This document shows, in pieces, positions 36,696 to 44,910 of a DNA stretch of 56,000 bases. This stretch comes from Bacteroidota bacterium. GTDB lineage: Bacteria > Bacteroidota > Bacteroidia > Chitinophagales > Saprospiraceae. How positions within the stretch are numbered: the stretch's first letter is position 1; the number at the start of each line of letters is the position of its first letter. The stretch is taken from assembly GCA_963169325.1 (NCBI GenBank), contig CAUJEY010000020.1, positions 1 through 56,000 of the forward strand, given 5' to 3'. The notes beneath the pieces were generated by a model that saw nothing but the letters and a program-made list of their open reading frames with translations, was not told the DNA's origin and did not search any database. A program made the translations under genes and the position numbers.

Positions 36696-37697
36696 ATGCA
36701 AATAACTATTTTAGCCATCGAATCCTCCTGCGACGACACTTCCGCAGCCGTAGTCCGCGACGGCCGCGTGTTGTCCAATTGTGTGGCCAACCAGGAGGTT
36801 CACCAGTTGTACGGCGGCGTGGTGCCGGAAGTGGCGTCCCGTGCACACCAGGCGAATATTATCCCGGTGGTCGATTTGGCGCTAAAAAAGGCCGGGATCG
36901 ATAAAAAGGAAATTACCGCGGTGGCGTTTACCCGCGGACCGGGACTCATGGGTTCGCTGTTAGTCGGCACTTCTTTTGCCAAAGCGTTCGCGCTGGCGCT
37001 GGATATTCCACTGATCGAAGTAAATCACATGCAGGCGCACGTACTCGCACACTTTGCGGAAGACCCCAAGCCGGACTTTCCGTTTTTGTGTCTGACGGTG
37101 AGCGGCGGACACACCCAAATCATTCGGGTGCGGGATTTTCATGATATGGAAATTCTCGGTGAAACGCTGGACGATGCAGCCGGCGAAGCCTTCGATAAAT
37201 CTGGAAAGTTGCTGGGACTGGGATATCCCGCCGGACCGCTTATTGACCAATATGCCCGGCAGGGCCAGGCCCGTTTTGAATTTCCGGAGCCGGCAGTCTC
37301 CGGATTAAATTTCAGTTTTAGCGGTTTAAAAACAGCCATTTTATACTTTCTGCGCGATCAGATGGCGAAAAACCCGCAATTTATCGAAGAGAACCTCGCC
37401 GACATCTGCGCTTCCATCCAGCACAGCATCGTCACTATTCTATTAAAAAAATTGCGCAAAGCCGCCCGGCAAACGGACATCCGGGAAATAGCCGTGGCCG
37501 GTGGTGTCAGTGCCAACTCCGGCCTGCGCGAAGCCCTCGAAGTGATGGGGCAAAAAGAAGGTTGGCACACTTACATACCGCGTTTTGAATATTGTACCGA
37601 TAACGCGGCGATGATCGGCGTGACGGCCTATTACAAATATTTGCGCGGCGAGTTTTGCGGCCAGGATGTAGCGCCTTACGTCCGGGGAATGCATTAA
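36696..37697 (+). CDS. tsaD: tRNA N6-adenosine threonylcarbamoyltransferase TsaD
   Basis: 333 residues. The Kae1/TsaD signature set is complete: ILAIESSCDDTSAAVV at the N-terminus, GGVVPEVASRAH, the metal-binding HMQAH (His111, His115), SGGHTQ, and C-terminal GGVSANSGLR with CTDNAAMI. It transfers the threonylcarbamoyl group to A37 of ANN-decoding tRNAs and is essential in most bacteria. Length is normal (about 330-340). It stands alone on the plus strand. Confidence 0.96.
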   Translation: MQITILAIESSCDDTSAAVVRDGRVLSNCVANQEVHQLYGGVVPEVASRAHQANIIPVVDLALKKAGIDKKEITAVAFTRGPGLMGSLLVGTSFAKAFALALDIPLIEVNHMQAHVLAHFAEDPKPDFPFLCLTVSGGHTQIIRVRDFHDMEILGETLDDAAGEAFDKSGKLLGLGYPAGPLIDQYARQGQARFEFPEPAVSGLNFSFSGLKTAILYFLRDQMAKNPQFIEENLADICASIQHSIVTILLKKLRKAARQTDIREIAVAGGVSANSGLREALEVMGQKEGWHTYIPRFEYCTDNAAMIGVTAYYKYLRGEFCGQDVAPYVRGMH

Positions 37698-37752
37698 AAA
37701 CCTTCTAACCATCTAACCAGAAACCATCAAACCTTCCAACCAGCAACCCCTA

Positions 37753-39657
37753 TTAGGTTAAACGCGAGAACCGTTTGGTGGAATTCGGAAAATCAATACC
37801 CATCAAAAACTGAACAAAAGCCCACATAAACAATCCCCAACCGACGGATGTCCAGGTCAATCCCGGATTCAACGGCGGCCAGGTGGTCGGAATCGTTGAA
37901 ACGATGATCCCGGCCAGCACGGAAACCGTGGCAGCCCACTGATACAGGCGCAGCCCGGCAAAAACCGGGGTTTGCGGCTCTCCCCGGTACGCCTCTTCCA
38001 CAAAACGACCCAAGCCGTTCAGCAGCAGGTACATGGCAAAAATAAAAGCAGGTTGCGCGCCGCCGTTCCAAAGCCGCAGCAAAAACCCGCCTGCCAACGC
38101 CAGCCAGAGCAAGGAATACAAAGGTGTCGGGTGTAGGGCTTTACCTTTCAGGTGCGATAAAAAACAAACGCGCGATCGCGGATGAAAGTAGCGGATTCCA
38201 AGCCGTTCGTGGGTTGGAGCGCCGTGGCAGCAGCCGTTGACCAGACAACGCAGCCGGCCTATACCTTGCATCCAGGGCATAAATACCGCAAACAAAGCGA
38301 GCATCACCCAAACATCAAGCCCCATCCAATACAAAACAAATACCGCGACCGGTATGCCGGCCAGCGCACCATAGTACCCGAACGGCCGTTTGAGTTTGTC
38401 GGAACCTTCAACGAACTGTCCCCATAAGCCCGCGCACACCACACCGAGCATACCAAAGACAACTGTCCCGGCCACATATTCATCACCGGCCAGCATACCG
38501 CCCATCATCATCCCGAGAAAGGCTGCAAAACCAACGTAAAAACCGTGATTGATTACCCGTACCGGCCCGAAATGCCATTCCCGCCAGGAATTAGCCACCA
38601 TTTCAGCCTGCTCGCGTAAATATTCCCAAATGACCGGGTAATACAATCCGAGCAGCAGGGCCGCTACGCCGGCAAAAATATTGTCCAACGGATCGATCGC
38701 ATTGGCCATCAAGCCGAGCGTCAGTATGGCTGCGGCACCGAAAATAAACGTTTGAAAACGCGGAAATGCGTTGCGATATAATTCGGCGGCCAGCCAGAGC
38801 CAAAACCAGGATATAGAAAAAACAGCGCCGATTTGGAAAGGCTCCAGCAGGGACCCGGTCAGCCAATGCGCCGACCCCACAGCAGGTATTATGGCCGACA
38901 GGTATAAAATCGTGGCGCCACTCACCAGACCGCTGAGATAAAACAGCCGCAATTGTTGCCTTGTCCTGGCGGCTAATGGCGATAAAATCACCCACAAGAA
39001 GCCCAGAAAAGCCAGTGCGGAGGCCCAGGTCAGCGGAAGCAAATTTAAGGGTGCCAGAAATTGCCACTCCAGGCGTCCTGTCCCCAGGGTAGCCCATCCG
39101 GTCAGGCTGTGCAAACACCACGCCGGCAGCAAAACGACCACATACACCGACAGGCGGTGGTACCAGGCCGGGGCACTCGTTTCATTTGGCGGAACGCCGA
39201 AACGAAACCGCCGGACGGCATCGGGGAAACGATGGCGTAAATCCGGGTTTTCATACCCCCAAACCAGCGCAACGCAACCCGCCGCAGCAACAGGGCTCGC
39301 CAACCAAAGTCCCGCTGCCGACCCGGCATACAGGGATACACCCAAACAGATCAACACAAAACCGGTATAAATCGGGTGCGGCAAATAGCGAAATACACCT
39401 TCCTGCACGAACCGCGGCGGCGGGAATGCGTTCATGGGCAGGCCGCCGCCGATGGTCCATAGCGCATACATACCCGCCAGCAACAACCACCCGCCCAACA
39501 AAAGCAGAGCCACACCGCCGAACGTGGAATGTACCGCAGGGAGCGACACGGACGGCTCCATGCGCAAGGTCCACCACCATAAAAAAGCCGGCAGCACAAC
39601 CATGAAGATCAGGCTATACCCGATTTTACCGGCGAGATTGGATTTAAGTGCTTCCAT
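37753..39657 (-). CDS. Fusion of an isoprenylcysteine methyltransferase-like domain and an Lgt-like domain
   Basis: 634 residues and about 14 hydrophobic segments. Residues about 15-165 look like a PEMT/ICMT-type membrane methyltransferase (FVQEGVFRYLPHPIYTGFVLICLG, then a terminal YENPDLRHRFPDAVRRF resembling the E-x-x-L-x-x-x-F motif). A run of membrane helices follows, and about 370-630 resembles prolipoprotein diacylglyceryl transferase: GRLRCLVNGCCHG for the GR-x-GN-F-x-NG signature and HPTPLYS for the conserved H-P-x-x-L-Y. A normal separate lgt is not seen here. The fused form may modify a lipid or lipoprotein; which substrate is unknown. No gene lies downstream on its strand; it ends convergently with tsaD. 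Confidence 0.72.
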   Translation of the reverse strand: MEALKSNLAGKIGYSLIFMVVLPAFLWWWTLRMEPSVSLPAVHSTFGGVALLLLGGWLLLAGMYALWTIGGGLPMNAFPPPRFVQEGVFRYLPHPIYTGFVLICLGVSLYAGSAAGLWLASPVAAAGCVALVWGYENPDLRHRFPDAVRRFRFGVPPNETSAPAWYHRLSVYVVVLLPAWCLHSLTGWATLGTGRLEWQFLAPLNLLPLTWASALAFLGFLWVILSPLAARTRQQLRLFYLSGLVSGATILYLSAIIPAVGSAHWLTGSLLEPFQIGAVFSISWFWLWLAAELYRNAFPRFQTFIFGAAAILTLGLMANAIDPLDNIFAGVAALLLGLYYPVIWEYLREQAEMVANSWREWHFGPVRVINHGFYVGFAAFLGMMMGGMLAGDEYVAGTVVFGMLGVVCAGLWGQFVEGSDKLKRPFGYYGALAGIPVAVFVLYWMGLDVWVMLALFAVFMPWMQGIGRLRCLVNGCCHGAPTHERLGIRYFHPRSRVCFLSHLKGKALHPTPLYSLLWLALAGGFLLRLWNGGAQPAFIFAMYLLLNGLGRFVEEAYRGEPQTPVFAGLRLYQWAATVSVLAGIIVSTIPTTWPPLNPGLTWTSVGWGLFMWAFVQFLMGIDFPNSTKRFSRLT

Positions 39658-39736
39658 GGGAACTGAATTTCAGGTTAGGAGGTAACTAATTGGTCATTTC
39701 GTCATTGGTCATTTCGTCATTGGTCACCATCGCAGG

Positions 39737-40543
39737 TTAGAAGGTAACCAACTCGTGTATCACCCGCCCGTAGCGCTCCGGCTGACCGGCGATATGCAGC
39801 GTGCCATCGCTCAGCCACTTGGTTTCCCGCGCCTTTAAAAACCGAAGGGGCGCCACGCGGTCGATACCCGGCAGGTAAGCGCTCAAAGATTGCAACAAGG
39901 CGCTAATTTTTTCCTGCTCTTCTATTACAACCGGTCGATCCAGACGTAGTTGCAAATCATGGTCCGGCGAATAGATCATACTTTCATCCACTGTTCCGCC
40001 CGCCATGGCCTGGCCATGGGCAAAAATCCACCGGCGGTCGAGGTCACCTTTCCAGTCTATCCATACCACGGGCATTTCGGGGTGGGCAAATCGCCCCCAA
40101 CGCAGTTCCCGCAAGCCCAGTTGCCAGGGCGGGAAAGTCATTTCAAGACATTCCACATAGCCCAGGCCGACAATTGGCGGCTCGGTTCCCAGTTCAATAT
40201 GGCAATGACTCGCCGGTTGATAACAATGCCAGTCCAAAAATCCCTCCGGCCCCTCGTACAATCGTTTCCCGATTGCAGGCGCAGCAGCAGTCCATTGGCC
40301 GGAAAACCGGAAACCCTTGTCAGCCCAGCGGATAACGGTTTCACCTATAACCGGTTCGGCCACATGCCGAAACCGGCTGCCGGTGTCGCAATCTCCCGCC
40401 TTTTTCAAAAACAAATAACTCGCGTAAGGCACCCGCACGCCATGCCAGGTCAGCATTGCCGAATAGGCTATAATTGCCCGACCTTCGGCATCAACACCGT
40501 CGAAATACCATTTTTTCAAGTGAAATGAGGATTTTTCCGGCAT
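39737..40543 (-). CDS. Lipocalin-like (AttH/CrtC-type) protein of unknown function
   Basis: 268 residues; no signal peptide. The pattern of short beta strands and motifs HLKKWYFDGVD near the N-terminus, GLGYVECLEMTFPPW in the middle and WIDWKGDLDRRWIFAHG resembles carotenoid 1,2-hydratase/AttH-type or tocopherol-cyclase-like double-lipocalin proteins, but the match is by eye and weak. It lies just upstream of the ICMT-Lgt fusion on the same strand, about 80 bases apart, so the two may be co-transcribed and act on lipids. That link is inference. Confidence 0.5.
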   Translation of the reverse strand: MPEKSSFHLKKWYFDGVDAEGRAIIAYSAMLTWHGVRVPYASYLFLKKAGDCDTGSRFRHVAEPVIGETVIRWADKGFRFSGQWTAAAPAIGKRLYEGPEGFLDWHCYQPASHCHIELGTEPPIVGLGYVECLEMTFPPWQLGLRELRWGRFAHPEMPVVWIDWKGDLDRRWIFAHGQAMAGGTVDESMIYSPDHDLQLRLDRPVVIEEQEKISALLQSLSAYLPGIDRVAPLRFLKARETKWLSDGTLHIAGQPERYGRVIHELVTF

Positions 40544-41229
40544 GTGCAGGTATTAAATTAGTTGGCAAATATTTTCCATCAGCACCGGTTTCAAAATGTT
40601 TGAAATCAGCCGGGAGGGTGATGTAAAGTAATTGATGACACGATGCTAAGTACATTGTAAATTAAATTGCTTGGGGTTTCGTCCTACCTGTTCAACCCCT
40701 CCCCCATCCTCCCGACTAAAGTACGGGACAGGCTCTCCCCCGAAGGGCTCCCGATTACCCACAAGTTGATTGAAATTTTTGCAATACATTTTTTCAAAAT
40801 CCGGCAAGAGAAATATACTTCGCAATCCCGAAGGGATTATATGTTTATAGCATAATCGTACAACTGTTAGCGCAATCCCGAAGGGATTATATGTTGTTAC
40901 GTTGTGCCAAACATATAATCCCTTCGGGATTTCAAAACATATTTCGCCAAGTAGCTATAAACATATAATCCCTTCGGGATTTTTATAATTGGCAAACAGG
41001 CTAAAACGTATTTAAAAAATATTAATCAACTTGTGGGTAATCGGGAGCCCCGAAGGGGAGGGGGGCTTGCACTAAGTTAGTTTATTGATTTTGTATTACG
41101 AAAACGCTAAAAAACAGGAAATCAAGCCCCCCTCCCCTTCGGGGGAGAGCCTGTCCCGTACTTTAGTCGGGAGGATGGGGGTGGGGTTGAACAGGCGGCG
41201 CAATACCAACAAACTACGCTTGCAATGTA
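40544..41229. repeat. Intergenic block of concentric palindromes with four copies of a 22-bp motif
   Basis: The outer arms are 40688-40748 and 41136-41194 (CCTCCCGACTAAAGTACGGG core). The next pair is 40745-40771 with 41024-41050 (CCCGATTACCCACAAGTTG). A separate palindrome has arms 41048-41069 and 41123-41144. The innermost part holds AATCCCGAAGGGATTATATG-type units at 40824-40845 and 40874-40895, and the same unit inverted at 40910-40931 and 40960-40981. No coding sequence is credible here. Confidence 0.85.
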
Positions 41230-42258
41230 CTACCGTATAAACACCACTTCCCCCGGCGCTATGCCCGCGGCAAACGCGCCCACTTTTTCCCCCGACGGTT
41301 TATACATAACTACTTCACCGGCGGAGTTGAAATCTTTCGCATCGGCGCAGAACAGGTTTCCGGTAGCCGGGTCGCAACCCAGGCCATAAGCCGCCTGGTC
41401 GAACAGTTTGCGAAAGCCGGTGGCCGTTACTTCATAAATAGCGCCGCCACCGGTGAAATACAAGGTGTTGCGATCCGGCGCCGATACCAGGTCATCGGAA
41501 AAGACGGGAACAACCCGGTCGTTTTCAACCGCCGGAGCGACCGGCCGGTTGTCGAGAAAACCCGCCGGACTGGGGTCTAAATAATCGCCCTTGCACAGAA
41601 TGAACAGGTTGGCATTAGAGCCGATTTCAGCCATACAAGCCGGATTTTTTCCGCCCACCGTAAAATGCTGGAACGGACTGGCGGAAATATTGGAACACGT
41701 GGAATCCGTGCCGAATCCGCCGCTGTTTGCCACCAGCACAGCGCCCGCAGCGGTTTTAAAAAACTTTTCCGGACCCTTCCCGGCCGCTGTGGTGGAAATG
41801 ATCTGTTTCGTAGTCAGGTCGATGGTCGCGATGGAGCCCGTCAAGCCGTCGGCGCCCCATTGGCTGACGAGTGCCCGCTCGTTATCCAGCGGAAAGAAAA
41901 AACGCGGCAGTTCAAATCCCTCGATAACGCCCTCCAGCACGAAGGTAACGGCATTGACGACCACGATTTTATTCGCCCCGTTTACCACGATGTAGGCTTT
42001 GCCGTTGTGCAGGGTCAGCGATTGTACAAAGGCGCCCAAAACGGCGCCGTTGTTGGCCTGACCGAAAACATCCTGCACCGTTTCGCCGGTTTCCGGGTTG
42101 TGCCAGGTAATGGCGCCCGTGCCTCCGAAAGGCCCTTCGTTCACCACGAATACCCCTTCGGTGTAATGACCGGTAGTGGCCGGCATGTCGTCTTTTTTGC
42201 AGGAAACCAGCCAGAACAGGCCGGCCAGAAAAAGCATGGAAAATTGTTTGACTTTCAT
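41230..42258 (-). CDS. BtuG-like surface beta-propeller lipoprotein (probable cobalamin binding)
   Basis: 342 residues. The lipoprotein signal ends WLVSC (Cys20), followed by KKDD, an export-to-surface type acidic stretch. The rest is made of YncE/DUF5074-like propeller blades, for example NGKAYIVVNGANKIVVVNA and GSIATIDLTTKQIIST. BtuG proteins of Bacteroidota are surface propeller lipoproteins that capture vitamin B12 and pass it to BtuB. The assignment rests on this fold plus the cobalamin riboswitch directly upstream on the same strand. No btuB follows; the gene stands alone here. If the riboswitch works as usual, the gene is shut off by cobalamin. Confidence 0.72.
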   Translation of the reverse strand: MKVKQFSMLFLAGLFWLVSCKKDDMPATTGHYTEGVFVVNEGPFGGTGAITWHNPETGETVQDVFGQANNGAVLGAFVQSLTLHNGKAYIVVNGANKIVVVNAVTFVLEGVIEGFELPRFFFPLDNERALVSQWGADGLTGSIATIDLTTKQIISTTAAGKGPEKFFKTAAGAVLVANSGGFGTDSTCSNISASPFQHFTVGGKNPACMAEIGSNANLFILCKGDYLDPSPAGFLDNRPVAPAVENDRVVPVFSDDLVSAPDRNTLYFTGGGAIYEVTATGFRKLFDQAAYGLGCDPATGNLFCADAKDFNSAGEVVMYKPSGEKVGAFAAGIAPGEVVFIR

Positions 42259-42306
42259 TTTTTAAAAATTAAAACGTTGAAAATGAAAGGCAAACGGGGG
42301 AAGGGA

Positions 42307-42380
42307 CTTACGACTAACGACTGACGACTGACGATTTGCCGCTTGCGACAAGTCGCAAGTCGTAAGTCGTTAGTTGTAAC
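42307..42380 (-). other. Hairpin-rich stretch between riboswitch and BtuG-like gene
   Basis: CTTGCGAC-aa-GTCGCAAG (42342-42359) is a perfect small hairpin. It is surrounded by CTTACGACTAACGACT (42308-42323) and an imperfect complement at about 42364-42379. The words CGACT, TAACGACT and TGACGACT recur in both orientations. It lies in the leader, so it could serve as the expression platform, or it may be an inserted repetitive element. Confidence 0.5.
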
Positions 42381-42429
42381 TCATAAGTCGAATGCCTTGC
42401 TTTCGCCCGAAGCCTGGTGACATACGTGG

Positions 42430-42640
42430 CTCGGGCAGGTCTTCTGGCTTGTTTCCGGCCGAGGCGCCTTCCCATCTCCGCTAGAGGCGGAAAAAGTGGC
42501 GTATTGCCTGGCCGTTTATTCCGGAAAACAAAAAGGCCTCCGAAACAACGAAACTTACAGCAGCGGGGACTGCCCCGGATTTACACCGGAGTTCCCTCTT
42601 CGCATCTTGCCTGGAAAAATTTTCCTTATGACACGATACT
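42430..42640 (-). promoter_or_regulatory. Cobalamin (AdoCbl-type) riboswitch
   Basis: Read on the minus strand, the conserved parts come in order: GGGAACTCCGGTGTAAATCC, then the GGGGCAGTCCCCGC core with CTGTAAG, later GCCACT, a small stem and TGGGAAGGC, and finally AGCCAGAAGACCTGCC, the B12 box. It ends about 170 bases before the start of the BtuG-like lipoprotein gene. It binds cobalamin and controls that gene. Confidence 0.93.
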
Positions 42641-42721
42641 TAATCCTTCCGGCCAAACAGCCGGTACGGAACCTGAACCGGGGGCGAAGGTACGGATTGT
42701 AATAGGAATGCAGGACGGGTA

Positions 42722-43267
42722 TTATCCCAACAGGCGCTGGGCCTGCAAAACATGCCGCCGGGCATGCGTGACTAAATATTCCAGCAGGTTGGCAACGGAA
42801 TACTTCCCAATCCAGCTGTGCTTTTTTGGGACGGAGGCCCGGTTGATATCCACACTGCGGGCAGACTGGACGATACGCAACAGACGTTCGGCGTTGATAA
42901 TAAAGGACTTAATCATCTCCGGCCCAATGGACTGCTGACGGAAATTGTACAATTTGGCGGCTTTATATTGCTTTGTATTGGCGGGATCGGCCCGGCGTAT
43001 AGCACGGCGGCCTCGCCCGGAGTAACGAATATCATAACCGGGTCCCCACCGGCGGGCTTTGGCTTTGTGAATAGCCCGTTCGAGGCCCGGGATGTAGTCT
43101 TCGGCATAACGGTTGAGGTGCGCAAAACACTCCAAAATATTCCAGGCTTCCGGGTCGGGACGCCGTTGGAGCGTTACCGGATCGAGGTTTGCAAACTGTG
43201 CGCGCGCTTCTTCTAAAAGCTTACGCAAATCGGTTTCTAAGCGGTCAAGCAGGTCTTGTTGCGACAT
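42722..43267 (-). CDS. DinB-like family protein
   Basis: 181 residues, all-helical. The DinB-type four-helix pattern is seen: PDPEAWNILECFAHLNRYAEDYIPGLERAI with one of the metal-ligand His, then GKYSVANLLEYLVTHARRHVLQAQRLL with the second His cluster. Family members bind a metal at three His and are often thiol transferases or stress proteins; substrate unknown. It lies just upstream of the riboswitch on the same strand and ends about 80 bases before it. Confidence 0.8.
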   Translation of the reverse strand: MSQQDLLDRLETDLRKLLEEARAQFANLDPVTLQRRPDPEAWNILECFAHLNRYAEDYIPGLERAIHKAKARRWGPGYDIRYSGRGRRAIRRADPANTKQYKAAKLYNFRQQSIGPEMIKSFIINAERLLRIVQSARSVDINRASVPKKHSWIGKYSVANLLEYLVTHARRHVLQAQRLLG

Positions 43268-43296
43268 GGACGATTATAAAGATGGACAAACGCCGG

Positions 43297-43304
43297 CAAA
43301 GGTA
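43297..43304 (-). promoter_or_regulatory. Putative -7 box of the DinB gene
   Basis: TACCTTTG on the minus strand fits TAnnTTTG, 29 bases before ATG 43267. Confidence 0.4.
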
Positions 43305-43384
43305 CGCGATCTTTGTGCATATTTTGCTTTTCGGTTTCTTACGAACACCGTTCATGCTGAAGGAACCGGGGTTTGCTACGTGAT

Positions 43385-43510
43385 CTAAATCCGTGAAAAT
43401 CCGCGCACAAAGTCCGCGTCCTCCGTGTTCTCATCCTGCACGCGCGGCCCTCGCAGGAGGATGGGAACACGGTGGACGCGGACTTTGTGCGCGGATTTTC
43501 ACGGATTTTG
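43385..43510. repeat. Long near-perfect palindrome (GTCCGCGTCCTCCGTG type)
   Basis: Arms 43385-43439 and 43453-43510 pair along almost their whole length, with a 13-base GC-rich loop. It sits in the 321-base divergent gap between DinB and rimO. No gene within. Confidence 0.88.
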
Positions 43511-43588
43511 ACCGCGTAGCGTTCTTTTTTACCGATCTTTGCGCCCCTCTAAAATTCCGCAATCCGCAATCCGTATTCCGCAATTGAT

Positions 43589-44902
43589 ATGAAGGTTAGA
43601 ACCATACGTAAGGATAAAATTAACGTCGTCACGCTCGGCTGCTCCAAAAACCTGGTAGACAGCGAGAACCTGATTACGCAGTTGCGTGGCAACGACTATG
43701 AAGTAACCCACGAGCGCGACGACGCCAGGGCGAATATCGTTATTATCAATACCTGCGGTTTTATCGATCTGGCCAAACAGGAAAGTATCGATACCATCGT
43801 GGAGCACGCCGCACTGAAAACCGCCGGCCATATTGAAAAACTATATGTTACCGGTTGTCTGTCGCAGCGCTACAAGGACGACCTGGAAAAAGAAATCCCC
43901 GAGGTAGACGCCTATTTCGGCACCCTGGAAATGCCGGCGTTGCTGGCCCGCCTCGACGCCGATTATAAATACGAACTGCTGGGCGAACGCCAGATCACTA
44001 CCCTCCCCCACTACGCTTACCTGAAAATTTCGGAAGGCTGCAACCGGACCTGCTCCTTTTGCGCCATTCCGCTCATGCGCGGCCAACATATCAGCCGTCC
44101 GGTAGAAGAGTTAGTGCTCGAAGCGCGCAACCTGGCGCGCCGGGGGGTAAAAGAGCTCATGCTGATTGCCCAGGAACTGACCTATTACGGCCTCGATTTG
44201 TACAAAAATCGCGAACTGCCGCGCCTGCTGCATGCCCTGGCCGATGTGGACGGCATCGAATGGATCCGGCTGCACTATGCCTATCCCAGCAAATTTCCGC
44301 TGGAAATACTCGACGTGATGGCTGAAAGGCCGGAAATCTGCAACTACCTCGATATGCCCCTCCAACACGCCAGCGACCCTGTGCTGGCCGCCATGCGCCG
44401 GCAAATCACCCGCGATGAAACACGTTTGCTGCTGGATCAAATTCGTGAAAAAGTGCCCGGCATTGCCCTGCGTACTACCTTTTTAGTCGGGCACCCCGGC
44501 GAAACGGAGGCCGATTTCGAAACGCTGCTGGATTTTGTGGAAGAACAGCAGTTCGAGCGCGTGGGCGTTTTTCAATACTCGCACGAAGAAAGCACCCGCG
44601 CCTACGATGCGCCCGACGACGTGCCGGCAGAGGTAAAAGAGGAACGCGCCGGCCGGCTCATGGAGGCCCAGCAGGCTATTTCGCTGCGCAAAAACGAGGA
44701 AAAAATTGGCCGCGTGTTTAAAACGCTTTTCGACCGGAAAGAGGGCAAATATTTTGTCGGCCGCACCGAAGCCGACTCCCCGGACGTGGACAACGAAGTA
44801 CTGGTGTTAGCCAAAAATCAATACGTCCGCATTGGGGATTTTGCCCCGGTGCTGATCACCGGGGCCGAGGATTTCGATTTATTCGGAACTGTTGTAAAAT
44901 AA
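43589..44902 (+). CDS. rimO: Ribosomal protein S12 methylthiotransferase RimO
   Basis: 437 residues. The UPF0004 domain (about 10-125) carries the three Cys of the auxiliary iron-sulfur cluster (LGCSKN, NTCGF, TGCLSQR). The radical-SAM domain (about 138-370) has CNRTCSFC with Cys151, Cys155 and Cys158. A TRAM domain closes the protein. The S12-specific GCSKNLVDSE opening separates RimO from MiaB. It adds a methylthio group to the conserved Asp of ribosomal protein S12. Confidence 0.95.
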   Translation: MKVRTIRKDKINVVTLGCSKNLVDSENLITQLRGNDYEVTHERDDARANIVIINTCGFIDLAKQESIDTIVEHAALKTAGHIEKLYVTGCLSQRYKDDLEKEIPEVDAYFGTLEMPALLARLDADYKYELLGERQITTLPHYAYLKISEGCNRTCSFCAIPLMRGQHISRPVEELVLEARNLARRGVKELMLIAQELTYYGLDLYKNRELPRLLHALADVDGIEWIRLHYAYPSKFPLEILDVMAERPEICNYLDMPLQHASDPVLAAMRRQITRDETRLLLDQIREKVPGIALRTTFLVGHPGETEADFETLLDFVEEQQFERVGVFQYSHEESTRAYDAPDDVPAEVKEERAGRLMEAQQAISLRKNEEKIGRVFKTLFDRKEGKYFVGRTEADSPDVDNEVLVLAKNQYVRIGDFAPVLITGAEDFDLFGTVVK

Positions 44903-44910
44903 TGGATTGA

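Noticed and set aside
40824-40981. CRISPR-like short repeats
   Set aside because: Only four units, two direct and two inverted, with no regular spacer length and no cas gene; the arrangement is palindromic.
43113-43388. Plus-strand frame beginning inside the DinB gene
   Set aside because: Mostly antisense to DinB, then intergenic; no domain and an implausible composition.
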